Shown here in pieces: positions 27,135 through 38,692 of a stretch of 64,000 bases of DNA. The notes under the pieces were generated by a model. That model searched no databases. It had not been told where the DNA came from and worked only from the letters and a program-made list of their open reading frames with translations. Within the stretch, counting starts at the first letter, position 1. Every line of letters begins with the position of its first letter. Origin of the DNA: Rachycentron canadum (taxonomy: Eukaryota > Chordata > Actinopteri > Carangiformes > Rachycentridae); assembly GCA_038496675.1 (NCBI GenBank), contig CM076659.1, positions 12,006,338 through 12,070,337 of the forward strand. Direction: 5' to 3'. Position numbers and translations under genes: made by a program.

Positions 27135-27324
27135 AAGAGGTCTTCTCAAGCCCAGTAACCACTGAGAGCCCCCTGGGGTTTTTGGAAGGATTTTCTTCCT
27201 GTCAAAGAGCTGGATCTCCATAGAGGGATGCAAACAGTGGTGAACACCTTTTAACAACCCAGTGCACAGAAGGTATTTGACCCTGATACGCTTCAGTCAA
27301 GTATAAAATAAATGTCTTAGATCA

Positions 27325-27440
27325 TCCTGGTAGCTCAGCTGGCTAAAGGTACATGTCATGTAGATTAACTATGATGTCAGGACATCTCCTTGTCCAAACA
27401 TTTGTGGACTTGTCTAATAAAGGATAAGGGCTTTACTTTT
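27325..27440 (+). mobile_element. Probable tRNA-derived SINE relic
   Basis: The sequence CTGGTAGCTCAGCTGGCTAA at 27326-27345 matches a tRNA-type RNA polymerase III A box (TAGCTCAGCTGG) and the typical head of a common fish SINE. The expected B box about 35-45 bases downstream is degenerate (around GATGTCAGGACATC). An AATAAAGG-like end follows at about 27417-27425. I infer an old, eroded SINE. A functional tRNA is excluded, because no cloverleaf with a 3' acceptor arm can be drawn. Confidence 0.45.
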
Positions 27441-30400
27441 CTGGTGGTATGGTGACTCCCTGAAATGCTTTAAAATTGACTTTTGAAGAAATGTGAGCTG
27501 AACAATTGTCAGGTATGTGTGTTTTTGCCTTTGTTTCAACTAATCTATTAGGATGAGGGTGTATTTTTTTAATTTTTATTTTTATTTTAAATACTTTGTT
27601 GCAATAAAAAAAAAAAGAAAAAATAGTGACTAATATTCAAGAGACACACTCATCTCTCTTGACAGTTGAGTAACTGTTGGTTTACATGACCATGTAAATA
27701 CATGTGTTTTGGCAGTGACGTATGATCACATCTAACAGAATGTAAACCGAACTAAAACAAATATTATTTTCGTCATTTGAATTTGGTTACATTACAGCTG
27801 CTTGATCATTTAATCATTAAAATGGAGGTGTACTGCAATAATTACAAGTGACCACACCTGTTCTACACATTACTCTTGGAAAACAAAGCTGTGAATTGGC
27901 AAAACAATAGCTATCTTTTAAAATTGGCACAGCTGCCACAAGCTGTGGCTAATGGATGAAAATAGGCAGATAGAATGGAAGCTTGAAAATTGTAATTATT
28001 TATGCCAGGTTTTAAAGTCAGTGACTTTCCAAACAATTTTAACAAGTGCTCTTGCAAAAACTTTGAGCTGAAAAGCCTGTCTAATACCTAGAAGCACATA
28101 ATATCTTGTTTGAAGAGTTTTCATGTTGTTAAGTTTTGTAGTACTGGAATCCATCTGAAGTAGTTTTAAGTTGGATGTCTGACACACGGTGCATGCTTGT
28201 GGTCAAATCTATATTTGCATTTTCAATTCTCACAAGTGCTAGAAATACCCATGGCTAACTTAAAATTCTATGGCATTACATGACATTGTAACCCATGTAA
28301 GAGGTCATAAAGAAAATGAGGACTGGAGCAACTTAAAAAAAAAACCTTCCGCCCACTTCTATCTGCCATACGTTACAAAGTTCCCAGTGTCCACAGAGAG
28401 CCAGACATCGCTCTCCTCTGATCACTAACTAGCCAGCCAATCAAAGCCTTCTGGCCATGGAGCAATTATCTGCTCTCCATAGCATAGGTGGAGAATGAAC
28501 CAGCAACCCCTGGAGCTCTCTTTCTCTCTCTCTCTCTGTCTCCTGAAATAACTACAAATGCCTTAAAAACTCACTTGTATGTAAAACAGAGGGAAAAAAG
28601 GATTTGTTTTCCTCAGACTCAACTGAGATCACATTACATGCCATGCCAAGTGCAAAGCCTGAAATTGCAAGGGAGGATTTTCACCTCTCACTGTTGCAAG
28701 GCATGAATTCTTGTCATTACATCAATTTATTTCAATGTCATTTGTGTGGGCTACAGTTTGTCTGATTGAATGAAAGACAACATGACTCACATTGGACATG
28801 ACTTTATTGCCCTTTCTAAGCCACCTACTGTATCAATGAAAAATAGAACAGTATCAAGTGCAGATACTTTTCTCCACAGATAACCTGAAGGCTGCAATCA
28901 TCTACAAGATTGAAGAGACAATTCAAGCAGCCAAACATTTGTCATATACTGTTGAGAGGAACTTAGACTTGCAAAAGAGTGCATCTAGTTTGTCATCAGC
29001 GGCGCTTGATCTGTCTATACCAGACACCAGACTGATCGCACTAGGATGTAAAGGTGTGACGCACAAGAATTATGGCATGACTCTCACAGTGCTGCTTGAT
29101 GTGCTGTGCATTTTCTTCATGGTGGGGTTGTGTCCAATTGTGACATAGTGAGATAAAGAATGGAGGCTAGTGCCTTGGCTGTGCTGCAGTGCTGTCATCA
29201 GCTTCACAGTCTTATTCTCTGTGTTGGATTGGCGAATAGGTGATGCAGCCGCTATTTAAAGGAAATATCAGGATTTAAAAACTGAATGGTTTGTGTCTCT
29301 TGCTTAATCCTCTATTCGTTTCTACGCTTCTGGCACTGTAAATGATGCAAACCAGCTTTAAACTCTTACACGTGCTTCTGTGATCGGTCAGTTTGTAAAA
29401 AGTGATACTGACCAGTGCCTCTGCCGAAAAGCTGAACTACATTTGAAGACTTTGGCACGATTTACAAGGTCTAATAGCTCCTGTTTCTTGAGGCAGGGGT
29501 ATGAATCACGTATGTATCAGAGTTGCCTCATAACACTACAATATGTAACAAAGGGATTATATTGACTATTTGAAAAATTATATGGACAAGCTGAATTTTA
29601 ATTTAGTGGTTTAGTTTAGTGACAAACATGCAAATAGATTCATTAACTTTTATTAAATCAATAGGGTTTAAACATATTGCAATAATCTTTGTTTTCTGAA
29701 AAGATAGCTAGTTTTACTTGATATGATCTAGCTGTGAGGAAAGAGGTGTTTGCCCGTTTCCTTGGGAACACGGTGTCCAGGGGCCCTTGGCTGCACTGGG
29801 CCTGATCGTGGGGCCTGTGTGAAATCCAAACTGACTGATCCAGGGCAGAGCCAGGATTACACCACTTCCCCCCTGAATTCTGTCCTTCCCAACAATGGGC
29901 TTCCTGTAACCACAGTCAAGTGAGCCGTTAGTTAGCCAGTGGAGCCGCAGAGTGGTGGTTCAGGGCCACTGTGGGAAAAGGCAGAGGACTCCAGCATCAT
30001 GTTACTCTTCCTCCAACATCAAGCCCCAAAGCCCCCACCATCAGCATCACCACCCACCACTCCGCTTCCAGTGCCTTCAGGAGGTGTCAGGTTCTGGCAC
30101 CTGCTGGAGTCCCTGGCAGGTTCATGCCCCTGGCAGGTTCAGATGTCATTCCTGCAATGAGCCTGTCAGTGACTTAGTGGTCAACAAGGGTGACTTGTAG
30201 TAGTTTATTTCTGCCATCGGAGGCAGTACCCTCAACTGGAAAAACCCATACTGTAAAACAGCAACAAAAAACATAGGAGTTCAATATAATACATGGTTAT
30301 GACATCCCTGTGGTCACCATGGATAATTAAATTAATATTCTGAAATAAAATGCGTTACTAAAACTAGTAAAGTCTTTACTTGGCGGATTTCTAAAAAATT

Positions 30401-31490
30401 CTTCACCTAGGTACCTAGGTGATAGTGGGACAGGAGATTTATTGATATTATAAATCATTTGAACAAGAGTTCAATACCATATTACTGAATTATCTCAATT
30501 CACCTTTGATAAAATTACTTCTGCAGCAAAAAACCTTTTTTCATGAATGAGCAAAGCAAAGATGGAATAAGAGGTGCAGATGGAAAGAATGAGAGAAGGC
30601 AAAAAGAAGTGTGGGCTATTGAGTTGAAGAAGGAGTTAAAAAAAAGAAAAAAATCCTCAGCACAAAGGCCATCAACAACAGCGATCTTCTCTTCAGTGAT
30701 GTCTTTAGCAGTCTGGGAGTAGCCCATACTAGGTTTAATTATGCCACACAAAAAAGGAATCTTCTCTGTTATGTCCTAAATCACAGTGCAGTGACACCCA
30801 GCTCAATAAGTCCTTCTAGAACAATGCACCCTGTGCCATCGACATCCTCTCCCAGAATACAAAGGTGTATCATTTGGCCAGGAATGATAATTAGATGCAG
30901 AATTTACTGAAACTGTCAATGGTAATGTCAATAGAAGAGCTCTTAGCATCTGTCATCCTGCAAATCAATGTCAATTTTCAGCTATGAATTCAAGAAAATT
31001 ATAGTTTTCAAATAAACAGCAGGAGATGAAATTTCTGCCACCTTCTCTTACAATCTTTTTTCTTCTATTTCATTTTTTAAATTTATTTTTTACGGGTTTA
31101 TTATTTAACTGCATATGACAGTATTTCAGAATAAAAGTATCGCAGGATTACCATTTATTGAAACAAGAATCAGAGATAAATTTGAATCAGAGACATAAAA
31201 GAAATCCTAACGTGACAATTGTGTCAATAAACAGTGCATAGACTTAACACCTCTAGCTGACATAACATTTCTTCATAATTATGTAAAAGCGAGTGTACAC
31301 TTAAAACAGAAAAACCCAAAATTTTTGGATTTCAGAAATGATGATACCTCAAGGTGGTGACAAAATTCCAACATTCAATGATTTAAGTAAAATAGTTAAA
31401 TCCACACTCACGCTGTCTTTTTGGATATTTTGTTTCATTTATGAATAATACTATACAGGTGAAATCTGTAGAAAACTAAAACATTTTGCC
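27441..31490. other. Non-coding stretch, no gene seen
   Basis: No gene is supported. T- and A-rich runs lie at 27566-27615. A CT run at 28520-28538 produces a low-complexity frame. A 17-bp-period direct repeat (CCCTGGCAGGTTCA twice) lies at 30111-30141. A 20-bp perfect palindrome lies at 30403-30422. The open frames at 29939-30200 are stacked in all three plus frames over a GC-rich stretch without any domain. Confidence 0.55.
30403..30422. repeat. Perfect 20-bp palindrome
   Basis: TCACCTAGGTACCTAGGTGA is identical to its own reverse complement over all 20 bases, with nested AvrII-like and KpnI-like six-base palindromes. The palindrome has no loop, so it may serve as a symmetric protein site or may simply be chance. 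Confidence 0.9.
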
Positions 31491-31499
31491 TCACTCACT

Positions 31500-31577
31500 A
31501 TTACAAATTCAACAGTATCAATAACATCTACTCTATTTGCTGATGATACTCAACTTAATTTGTCCATTAAACCATAG
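31500..31577 (+). mobile_element. LINE reverse-transcriptase fragment (YxDD box)
   Basis: The plus frame ending at TAG 31575-31577 reads SITSTLFADDTQLNLSIKP. ADDTQL followed by L-S-x-KP is the catalytic-core block (the YxDD equivalent, here FADD) of fish non-LTR retrotransposons of the L2/CR1/Rex kind, where YADDTQLYLS is usual. Only about 20-25 codons survive. A separate repeat follows at 31780. The match is short, but the whole block fits the family, not only the DD pair. Confidence 0.6.
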
Positions 31578-31779
31578 TAACAGCCATTATTTAAATATCA
31601 AGTTTCATGTTTACCTTTGAGCTAAATCGTTTTTATGTAGTACATATACTGGTCTCTGTTTACTTGTTTTTTTAAACCACATTAAGTAGTAATTTACTAT
31701 ATAGTTTATTTTCCTCAATTATGAAGATTCTTATTACAATAATGGCAGCCTGATATTATTAGTAATATTAGTTTTAGTG

Positions 31780-32115
31780 ACTAGTATTGTCCCGGACTAA
31801 AACGATTAGTCAATCAATCAGCAACTATTTTGCTAATCAAGTAAGATAATTAAGTTTATCTTTTAATTAATTTTATCAATGCAAGAAAAACACCAATTTT
31901 TTCAAACATGTTAGTTAACTGAATGTTTTTGGTGTATGGATCATTTATGGGACAAAACAAGCCATTTAAAAATGGCCTCTTAGAAGCTATGAGAAGTCAT
32001 CATGGGAATTTTCATGGTTTTCTGACATTTTATGGGTAAAACTATTATTCTATTAATCCAGAAAACACTTGGCAGATTAATCAGTGATGACACTGATTGT
32101 TATTTGTAGCTGTGG
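31780..32115 (+). repeat. Near full-length copy of a dispersed non-autonomous fish repeat
   Basis: The order of landmarks matches a dispersed repeat that I recognise from spiny-rayed fish. They are GGACTAAAACGATTAG, then CAGCAACTATTTTGCTAATC, then GGGACAAAACAAGCCATTT, then TTCTGACATTTTATGGG, then GGCAGATTAATCAGTGATGA and a TTGTAGCTGTGGTCC end. A truncated copy in reverse orientation lies at 4481-4580. It has no coding capacity. Its class (MITE-like or SINE-like) and library name are not certain from memory. Confidence 0.65.
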
Positions 32116-35100
32116 TCCTGACAATGTTGTTGTTGTCGTTGAAAGGCTGACTTAAAAAGGTCAGGGAATAATACTGGCAGATTGTATAAATCAAGACGTA
32201 AAACATTTCTGAAACTTGGGCTGGGAAGGGGCAGCTCTAAGGGCCTATATTTATCTCTATCCCCAACAAATTTAAGGCTGGGGTCAGCAGGTGTTAGACT
32301 CAGCAGGAATTGAAGGTCAATGACATGAATGACACCGATTTGGACACTAAAAATAAATGTATAACTGCCGGTCACATCACAAAGAACAAATTAACACTGC
32401 TGCAATGCAACGCTGTAATCTACAGAGAGGTATAAAGACCAGTTAGTCAGGGCTGGAATCTCACAGAGAAAATGAGAGCCACTTATCCAATAACGAGAGC
32501 TTAATGAGGGTCCCTTTAACTAGCTACAATGTCTCTCTTTCCCTTGGAGAAACATTTGTCTTACAGTACAAATGTGATTCATGCATCATTTCTATTGTGA
32601 GAGAGAGTGCTGTAATAATGGTATAAATCACAAAGGGCCTAGGTTGGGGTAATGAGACTTAAATCTCTTAAAACAACACCATGAACTCAGCTGAATGATA
32701 AAATGATGTGGTGGAGGAAAATACTACCTTCTTCGGGTAAAGCTACACCACTCTCTGCATAGGCGCTTATGGCTTTTGGCAGTGCAGAAGCCCTACTTCA
32801 TTTAGCTCTGACAGGCAATTTAATACCACAAAATTACTAACCTTAGCTTTGCAATTACTTTTCCAGCTCTGTAGATGTAATCTTAAGGTTAAGGCCCCTG
32901 GATAGGGCAAACCCCAAGGTCTGAGCTTACACTTTTACGGAGGCTGTGATCAGACAAAACATGGAGAACGAAGGAAACGCACAAAGATAACCCATTTATG
33001 GGGAAATTCAGTGTTAGAGTCTGCTGTTGAAAACCTAACCTTTTCCTCTGCAGCCACTCAACATAATGTGTGATGAAAAGTACATATCATGATCATGTAT
33101 CTAACAGCTAAGACACGGCAAACCAAGCTCTAATCTCATCATAAAGAAGCTGGCAAGTGAGACTGGGATGGTAGATTGATAAACTATCATTACTCTGCTG
33201 TTAATTCTCTCTTTATTCCTTCAGTAAAGACAGGGTATTAACTTTTTTTCATGATACCACATGACACAAAGGTACATGAGAACAAAACAGGAAGAAATAA
33301 CAGGCTAAAGAGTAATTAATGTAATTTGTTTGTACTTTCACTTCAATCCTGATCCTCTTTATCTGAGGTTCTCTGCGGCTGATATGCTGCATCTAGCAAA
33401 ATACAAAATAACATCCATACATGAATAATGTAATCTATCAGCCTTGAGTAAACATCCTCACTTTATCATCTTAGCATCCTAAGGACCTTAGAAAAGTCAT
33501 ATTTAATTCCCTAGTGGCCTTTTCACATTTAGGCCTGCTCTGTCAGTGGGGCAATAGGGGAAATGATTTGTACTGATCAGTCTCTGCTCTCCTCGGCTCC
33601 AAACTGCAGCTTTACTGAGCTTCTGACAGATGTGTCCCCTGCTGTCTGATTAAAAATGGTCATTTCTCCAGCACACAATGTGGCACGGTAACCTTTCATT
33701 TGAAGGATGATTGCTGCACAGTGACAGCCACTCCTCCGTTTGTTCATTTTGTCTGTCCACGGCGAGGATATTGACATTCAGATTTTGCCTTTGCTTTCAT
33801 CTTAGAACAGATGTCACAGTTGGCAAGAAGTCTAGACAGGAACAGCAGGTAGGACAGAGCTCAAGGGGCAACAGGAGACAAGAGGCGAACGTGACAACGT
33901 GCAAAACAAGTGTATGTTTTACATCAGTCTGTCCTCTTTCCCTTGCTGAAACTCACAATGACCCTCATAGAACATCTGCCTGCTGTGCCGGGCAGGTATT
34001 TCTGCCCTCCCCTCTCCTTGGCCTGTTTCTCATTTTCACAGGCTGGTTTAGTGTGAGAGGAAACACAAGTGAATTTATGGAAACCCTCACTAATCTACAC
34101 TCCTAACCCTAACCCAGAAACATAAACTGCAAACCCCTGTGGTGGGCCAAATCCCCTTGCTAGCACAAATGAGGATATTCTAATGTCAGGCCTGTTTGCA
34201 GAGGTGTAAACTCGTGGAAGTGCTGGTATCAGATAGGATATCAAAGTCAACAAGCCTGTTGCTTTAAGCTGATCCCTCTGTCCCCTGGAAAACTGCTGCT
34301 CTGTGAAAGCCCAGAGGAGCCTTCAAATGTTTCCCCAAGTGCAACCTGATCCATAACAGACAGAGTCATGCAGCTCCCTGTGCTATCAACACTCTGTGCA
34401 CAGCAGGGTCACTCTAATACCCCATTCCAACCTGGCAGTCAGGAAGCACTTGAAAAATCACAGCCAAGCAGAAGCCAGTGCCACACATCTGCTGAATATA
34501 GCAGTCACAATTTATTTCCATGTCTTGCACTACAGTTAAAACTAAGCTGAATATTAAAAGTAAACTTCTAGTGCAATGGAATTTGTTTATGGAAAAAGAG
34601 ACTTTGTAAGGGTCCTACTGTTTTGCCAGTATTTTAAAGTTGTATTATTTTTCATAGCAGGTGAAATTTATACATCCAACTTGCTTAGTTAGCACCCTGC
34701 TTGTCCAAGATTTGTGTAAACCTGCCAAGTAATTGATGGTTGTGAGATGAGGTCTTTTATTTCTATTTCTGTATCTTTTTCTTGAGATATAAATAACTTT
34801 TCCAGATATACAATAAATCTGTTGTTAGTTTCTTATTTCTGTAAATAGATTTGTGATGGCGGTGCATGTGGTGGTGTGATCCTGACATTGACCCCTCCTG
34901 AAGTATTCGCATTGTCTCCTGTGCAGTGAAAGTAGTTAGTGTTTAACTATTGTTGTTTGTGTTTACTTGAAGCTTTGTATTCCAAGGATGGCCAGCGTTG
35001 ATTCATAATGACAAGATTGCAAATAAAATCCTGAAATCAAGGCAGGAGGAATGATGAGGTCTTTGAGACTAAGTGCAAATCAGTTGATAATTTCCTACAT

Positions 35101-36640
35101 GGCCAACCATTACTAAAGTAAGACAACATTAAAATTTGTGAAGCCAGGTCAGGAAATACAGCATTGCCTGTGCAACAGCTTCTTTTATGGTTTTCTATAA
35201 TATTTTGCGACGCGTCCTATGGTATTTTGTGGTGAGAGAAGTGTCAGCCTGTATCTTTTTTAGTCAGAAGGCTTTGGACAGCGTCTCCTTACCCTGATGC
35301 TCACTGTCAGTGTGGATATCATCAGTGAAACTGCTGACTGCTGCTGTTTGTTTGTTTGTGCCCTGTTGTGTATTTAGAGTATGTTTCACTGTTTTAACAT
35401 TGTGCACAGAGGCATTTTTCACAGCTGGTTTACCTGAGGTGCACGTTATTGATAAATCTGAATAACATGAAGCTTACAGGCTCAGACAGGAACATTTAAG
35501 TCAATCTCACCATGCAGACCAGCCGATCATCTCTGATGTACCAACTGTGCGACACCTAGTCACATGACAGCATGGTCTATTTAAACACCTTAATCCACCA
35601 CTGTTGATATACACTGGCCTGAAACTATTGCTGCACCTATATTAGACCTATATAGACCTAAAGTGTAACCATCAGTCCATTCATGCTCCTCTTCTACTTT
35701 TGCCCTGCTTAATCTGAGATGACTGATCGGGTGGACAAGACTGATTTGGTTGGATATCAAAGCAAATTTATGCCAGTCAAACTCAACAAGGGAGGTGTCA
35801 CACCATTTCATCACTGTCCATCAGCATGGTGACAACTCTGCAGCTCTTTGGATTGCAGTGTCCACACAGAGGAAGCTTTCAGTTCAGAAAAAACCACCAG
35901 AGCATAGCGGACCACATCATGTGAAAAAGCTCCTTGGGTGATAAAGGTACTTATAACCTTACATATATTTATAGATACCATTAAAAACAAAACTGCTATA
36001 AAGAAAATAGCTGACTGCAGAGCAAAAAGCCCGAAGGACCCAATTTCCTCCTGAAGCACCTGATGGACACACTGACAAGCAGATTGCTTTCCAGTACCAA
36101 TTTTTGGAGCATGTGAAAAATGGTCCGCACAGCTGGTATGTGGTCTGAGATGAGTCATAAATCTTGTTTTATCTCCTCCGTGGTGGTAGCAGAAAAGGAT
36201 GAGTTGCTTTTTTTTCATCTCATTCACATGTCTATCTGTCTGTTATCGGTGCCCTTGAGCAAAGATTACTGATGCCCTGTCTTTGATATATGACACATCA
36301 CACAGAGCAGCTTTTCATCCCGTGAATTAACCCAGAGAGGGAGAAAAAAAATGCAAACCTGCCTGCCATCAGCCAGGGGGGCTCTCTCACTGTTCCTTTG
36401 TGCTGCTCTGCCAGCCCCCCCCCCTTTCCTCACATGATCCTTCCCACCTTCCTTCCCTTAGAGCCATGGTTCCCCTCCTCTTCCCTCCCTCCTGATATTC
36501 AGCAGACGGGGAGCAGAGAGCATCATGGGTAGCCAAGTTTGGTGGCAAATTGTTTATCTGACCTCTGCACGTCTCTGCATTTTATAATCTAGTGTGTGTC
36601 ACCCCTGTCTCATCCCCATAACAAATAGCCCCTGTCAGTT
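32116..36640. other. Non-coding stretch, no gene seen
   Basis: No gene is supported. The open frame at 33711-34106 (131 codons) has no recognised domain. It contains an exon-like interval at about 33807-33848 (acceptor TTTCATCTTAG, donor GTAGGA), but the donor is weak. A short telomere-like motif (CCTAACCCTAACCC) lies at 34102-34115. A run of 10 C lies at 36415-36424. Confidence 0.55.
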
Positions 36641-36657
36641 CCTGCTTCCTTTATCAG

Positions 36658-36666
36658 ACACAAGAG
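36658..36666 (+). other. Candidate 9-nt microexon
   Basis: ACACAAGAG sits between a strong acceptor (GTTCCTGCTTCCTTTATCAG) and a strong donor (GTAAGGAG). The length is a multiple of three. The upstream tract carries a TGC close to the splice site, a feature of vertebrate neuronal microexons regulated by SRRM4. The coding effect would be three residues. There is no independent evidence that this lies in a gene. Confidence 0.22.
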
Positions 36667-38019
36667 GTAAGGAGAGGACCACTGTAAGTAACTGCACAGG
36701 AGGAAATCTCCTACAGAAAAACAGAAATGGGATTTCATGTGAGTGATGAGAACAGAGATTCCCATAATGATGCCTCAAGAGCAGGAAAAAGGGATAAAAG
36801 GCAGAGATTAAAGAAACAAATGGTGGCATATTATGTGTTAACAGCTTATGTATGTCATGGAGAAAGAAAAAGACTGTGATAGGCTTTCAGGAGAATATTA
36901 CCACTGTGTTACTGTCCCTGGCAAAGAATATTTTATTATTCAGTAACCAGGAAGGCAAGCAGCATTGAGTGCGGCCTAATGTATCATCTCCTAATACATC
37001 TGAATAATGGCGATTTAAATGAGTAAGACAAATAGCAGTGACCACTTTGTGCAATCTTAAACAGAATGTAAAATAACACATTAGGCCTGACTGCCACAGT
37101 GGAAATTAAAAGACTCTACATTACAGAGTAATAACCATTTCTCTCCTGACTCCAGACTTCATTAACCCAAAGCTAATCTCCCACTCAAACTCCCTGATCT
37201 TCACATGTCACAGGGAAAAAAAACGTGTAAATACTAGGTTTTTGTGTTTTTGTGTGGAAAGGGGCATTTTTTTTCAACCTTTTTCATCTAAGTAATCCGA
37301 AGAGGTCATAAATAAAATATTACGCCACAAGGAAAGTGCTGTAATCCATTATCATAATGGCAATGTTCATGATCTATTTCATTAACATGCAGTCTTTAAC
37401 CCAAACAAATGTGTTCCTCACCCTTGTGTTGCACACCCATTTACAAGACACAAATGTGCTTCATGTGTCTTCACCTAGAGAGCGGCAGGTGTGATGCATC
37501 ACCAGCAAACAACCGGAATGAAGCATGTTTGCCATATTGTGCACTGTCTTGCTCAACATTTAATAATACACTTTATTTCTGGGAAACATGGTCTCATACC
37601 ACGAGTCTATTAATACATAATAAGGTTTATATCATGTTAGTTTTACACAATGCAATGGGAAAAAGGTTTTATAGGCTACATAGTGCTGCACACTGCTGTA
37701 TGTGAGCGTTATGATCAAAGAAATCACAAGGTCAGACATCATCTGAATAAAGGCGCATCGCTTGACAGTGGGATTCTAACCATGTGCTGACAATATGCCC
37801 TATGTCAGAGACATTGAGTGCAGCACCAACCATGTTTATTTCTCATACTGGCATTTACACAGCACCATTTAAAAAGATGATGTGGACAGCAGCGTCCATA
37901 TGTGTGAATGACTGCAACATAAAGCTGGAGGGCACAGAGGCCTACTTTCTGCCTCCTGTAAGTGCTAATATAACCTTTTCATCTGCTCACCCAGTGGCTC
38001 TCCTGAATCAATTCCCCCT
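36667..38019. other. Non-coding stretch with one exon-like interval
   Basis: No gene is supported. The interval 37863-37957 is exon-like: acceptor GGCATTTACACAG, donor GTAAGTGC, one open frame that includes KLEGTEAYFLPP and a length of 95 nt. The segment at 36900-37130 is free of simple repeats and may be conserved non-coding DNA. Confidence 0.45.
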
Positions 38020-38260
38020 CAGTGTCCCTTAGCGTCTGTACAACTGGCACCTCCACAACTTGTTCCATTTGTTATATTGAGCTCCATCTGGCCTCGGTCA
38101 TTTGGCTTTTTAATTTAGTTGTCTCCCGCTCTCTAATTTGTCTCACATTTACAAATGGCATTGGCCGCCCATTCCAAGCTGCCCCTCGTCAGCAGCAGAA
38201 ATACATTTTCACCAGCCGTCGGGCTGGCCGTAAATCTGTAATGCCAGGTTATTAATAGAT
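38020..38260. promoter_or_regulatory. Possible conserved non-coding element
   Basis: This is a repeat-free, moderately GC-rich block with several CpGs (GGCCGCCC, GCCGTCGGGCTGGCCG) set in AT-rich DNA. No meaningful frame is present. The call is inference only. Confidence 0.25.
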
Positions 38261-38599
38261 AGTAACAGATGTTTACTGATTGTTGATTACCAGTCTTGTT
38301 GACCAGTGAAATCTGTTCATAAATGGAATGGAATTTATAGCAGAGCAGAATATGCACCTCTCCTAGGGAAAATTGAGAGATGGTGCCAACCTTTTAACTA
38401 AGAGACAATGAACTAAGCACTGTCCTATAGTCTCTCCTTGTAATTCTTCTAAATCTGCCAAAAATAAACTCAGCTCAAATGTAGTTACAAGTTACAATCT
38501 TATGAATAAATGACTTTTGGTATTTAGAAGAGAGGATTTAACACATTTAAGACTTCAAGAGCCCTGATATAAGTTCGTCACTTTCAGTTTTCATTGCTC

Positions 38600-38647
38600 T
38601 TTTTTTTTTTTTTGGCGTATTACAATACAGCCAGAAAGAAACTTGGC

Positions 38648-38689
<42 letters not shown>
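38600..38689. repeat. Poly-T (14) and poly-A (40) pair
   Basis: Fourteen T at 38600-38613 are followed, after 36 bases, by 40 A at 38650-38689. The two tracts are complementary and could fold into a hairpin. The 36-base spacer holds a small inverted repeat (GTATTACAATAC). The exact A-tract length is unlikely to be reliable. Confidence 0.9.

Positions 38690-38692
<3 letters not shown>

Noticed and set aside
30111..30141. Two copies of CCCTGGCAGGTTCA at 17-bp spacing
   Set aside because: Only two units; a small local duplication, not a minisatellite.
33807..33848. 42-nt exon-like interval with frame TDVTVGKKSRQEQQ
   Set aside because: The length is a multiple of three and the acceptor is fair, but the donor GTAGGA is weak, and I found no other support.
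34102..34115. Telomere-like CCTAACCCTAACCC
   Set aside because: Only about two units are present; too short to call an interstitial telomeric site.
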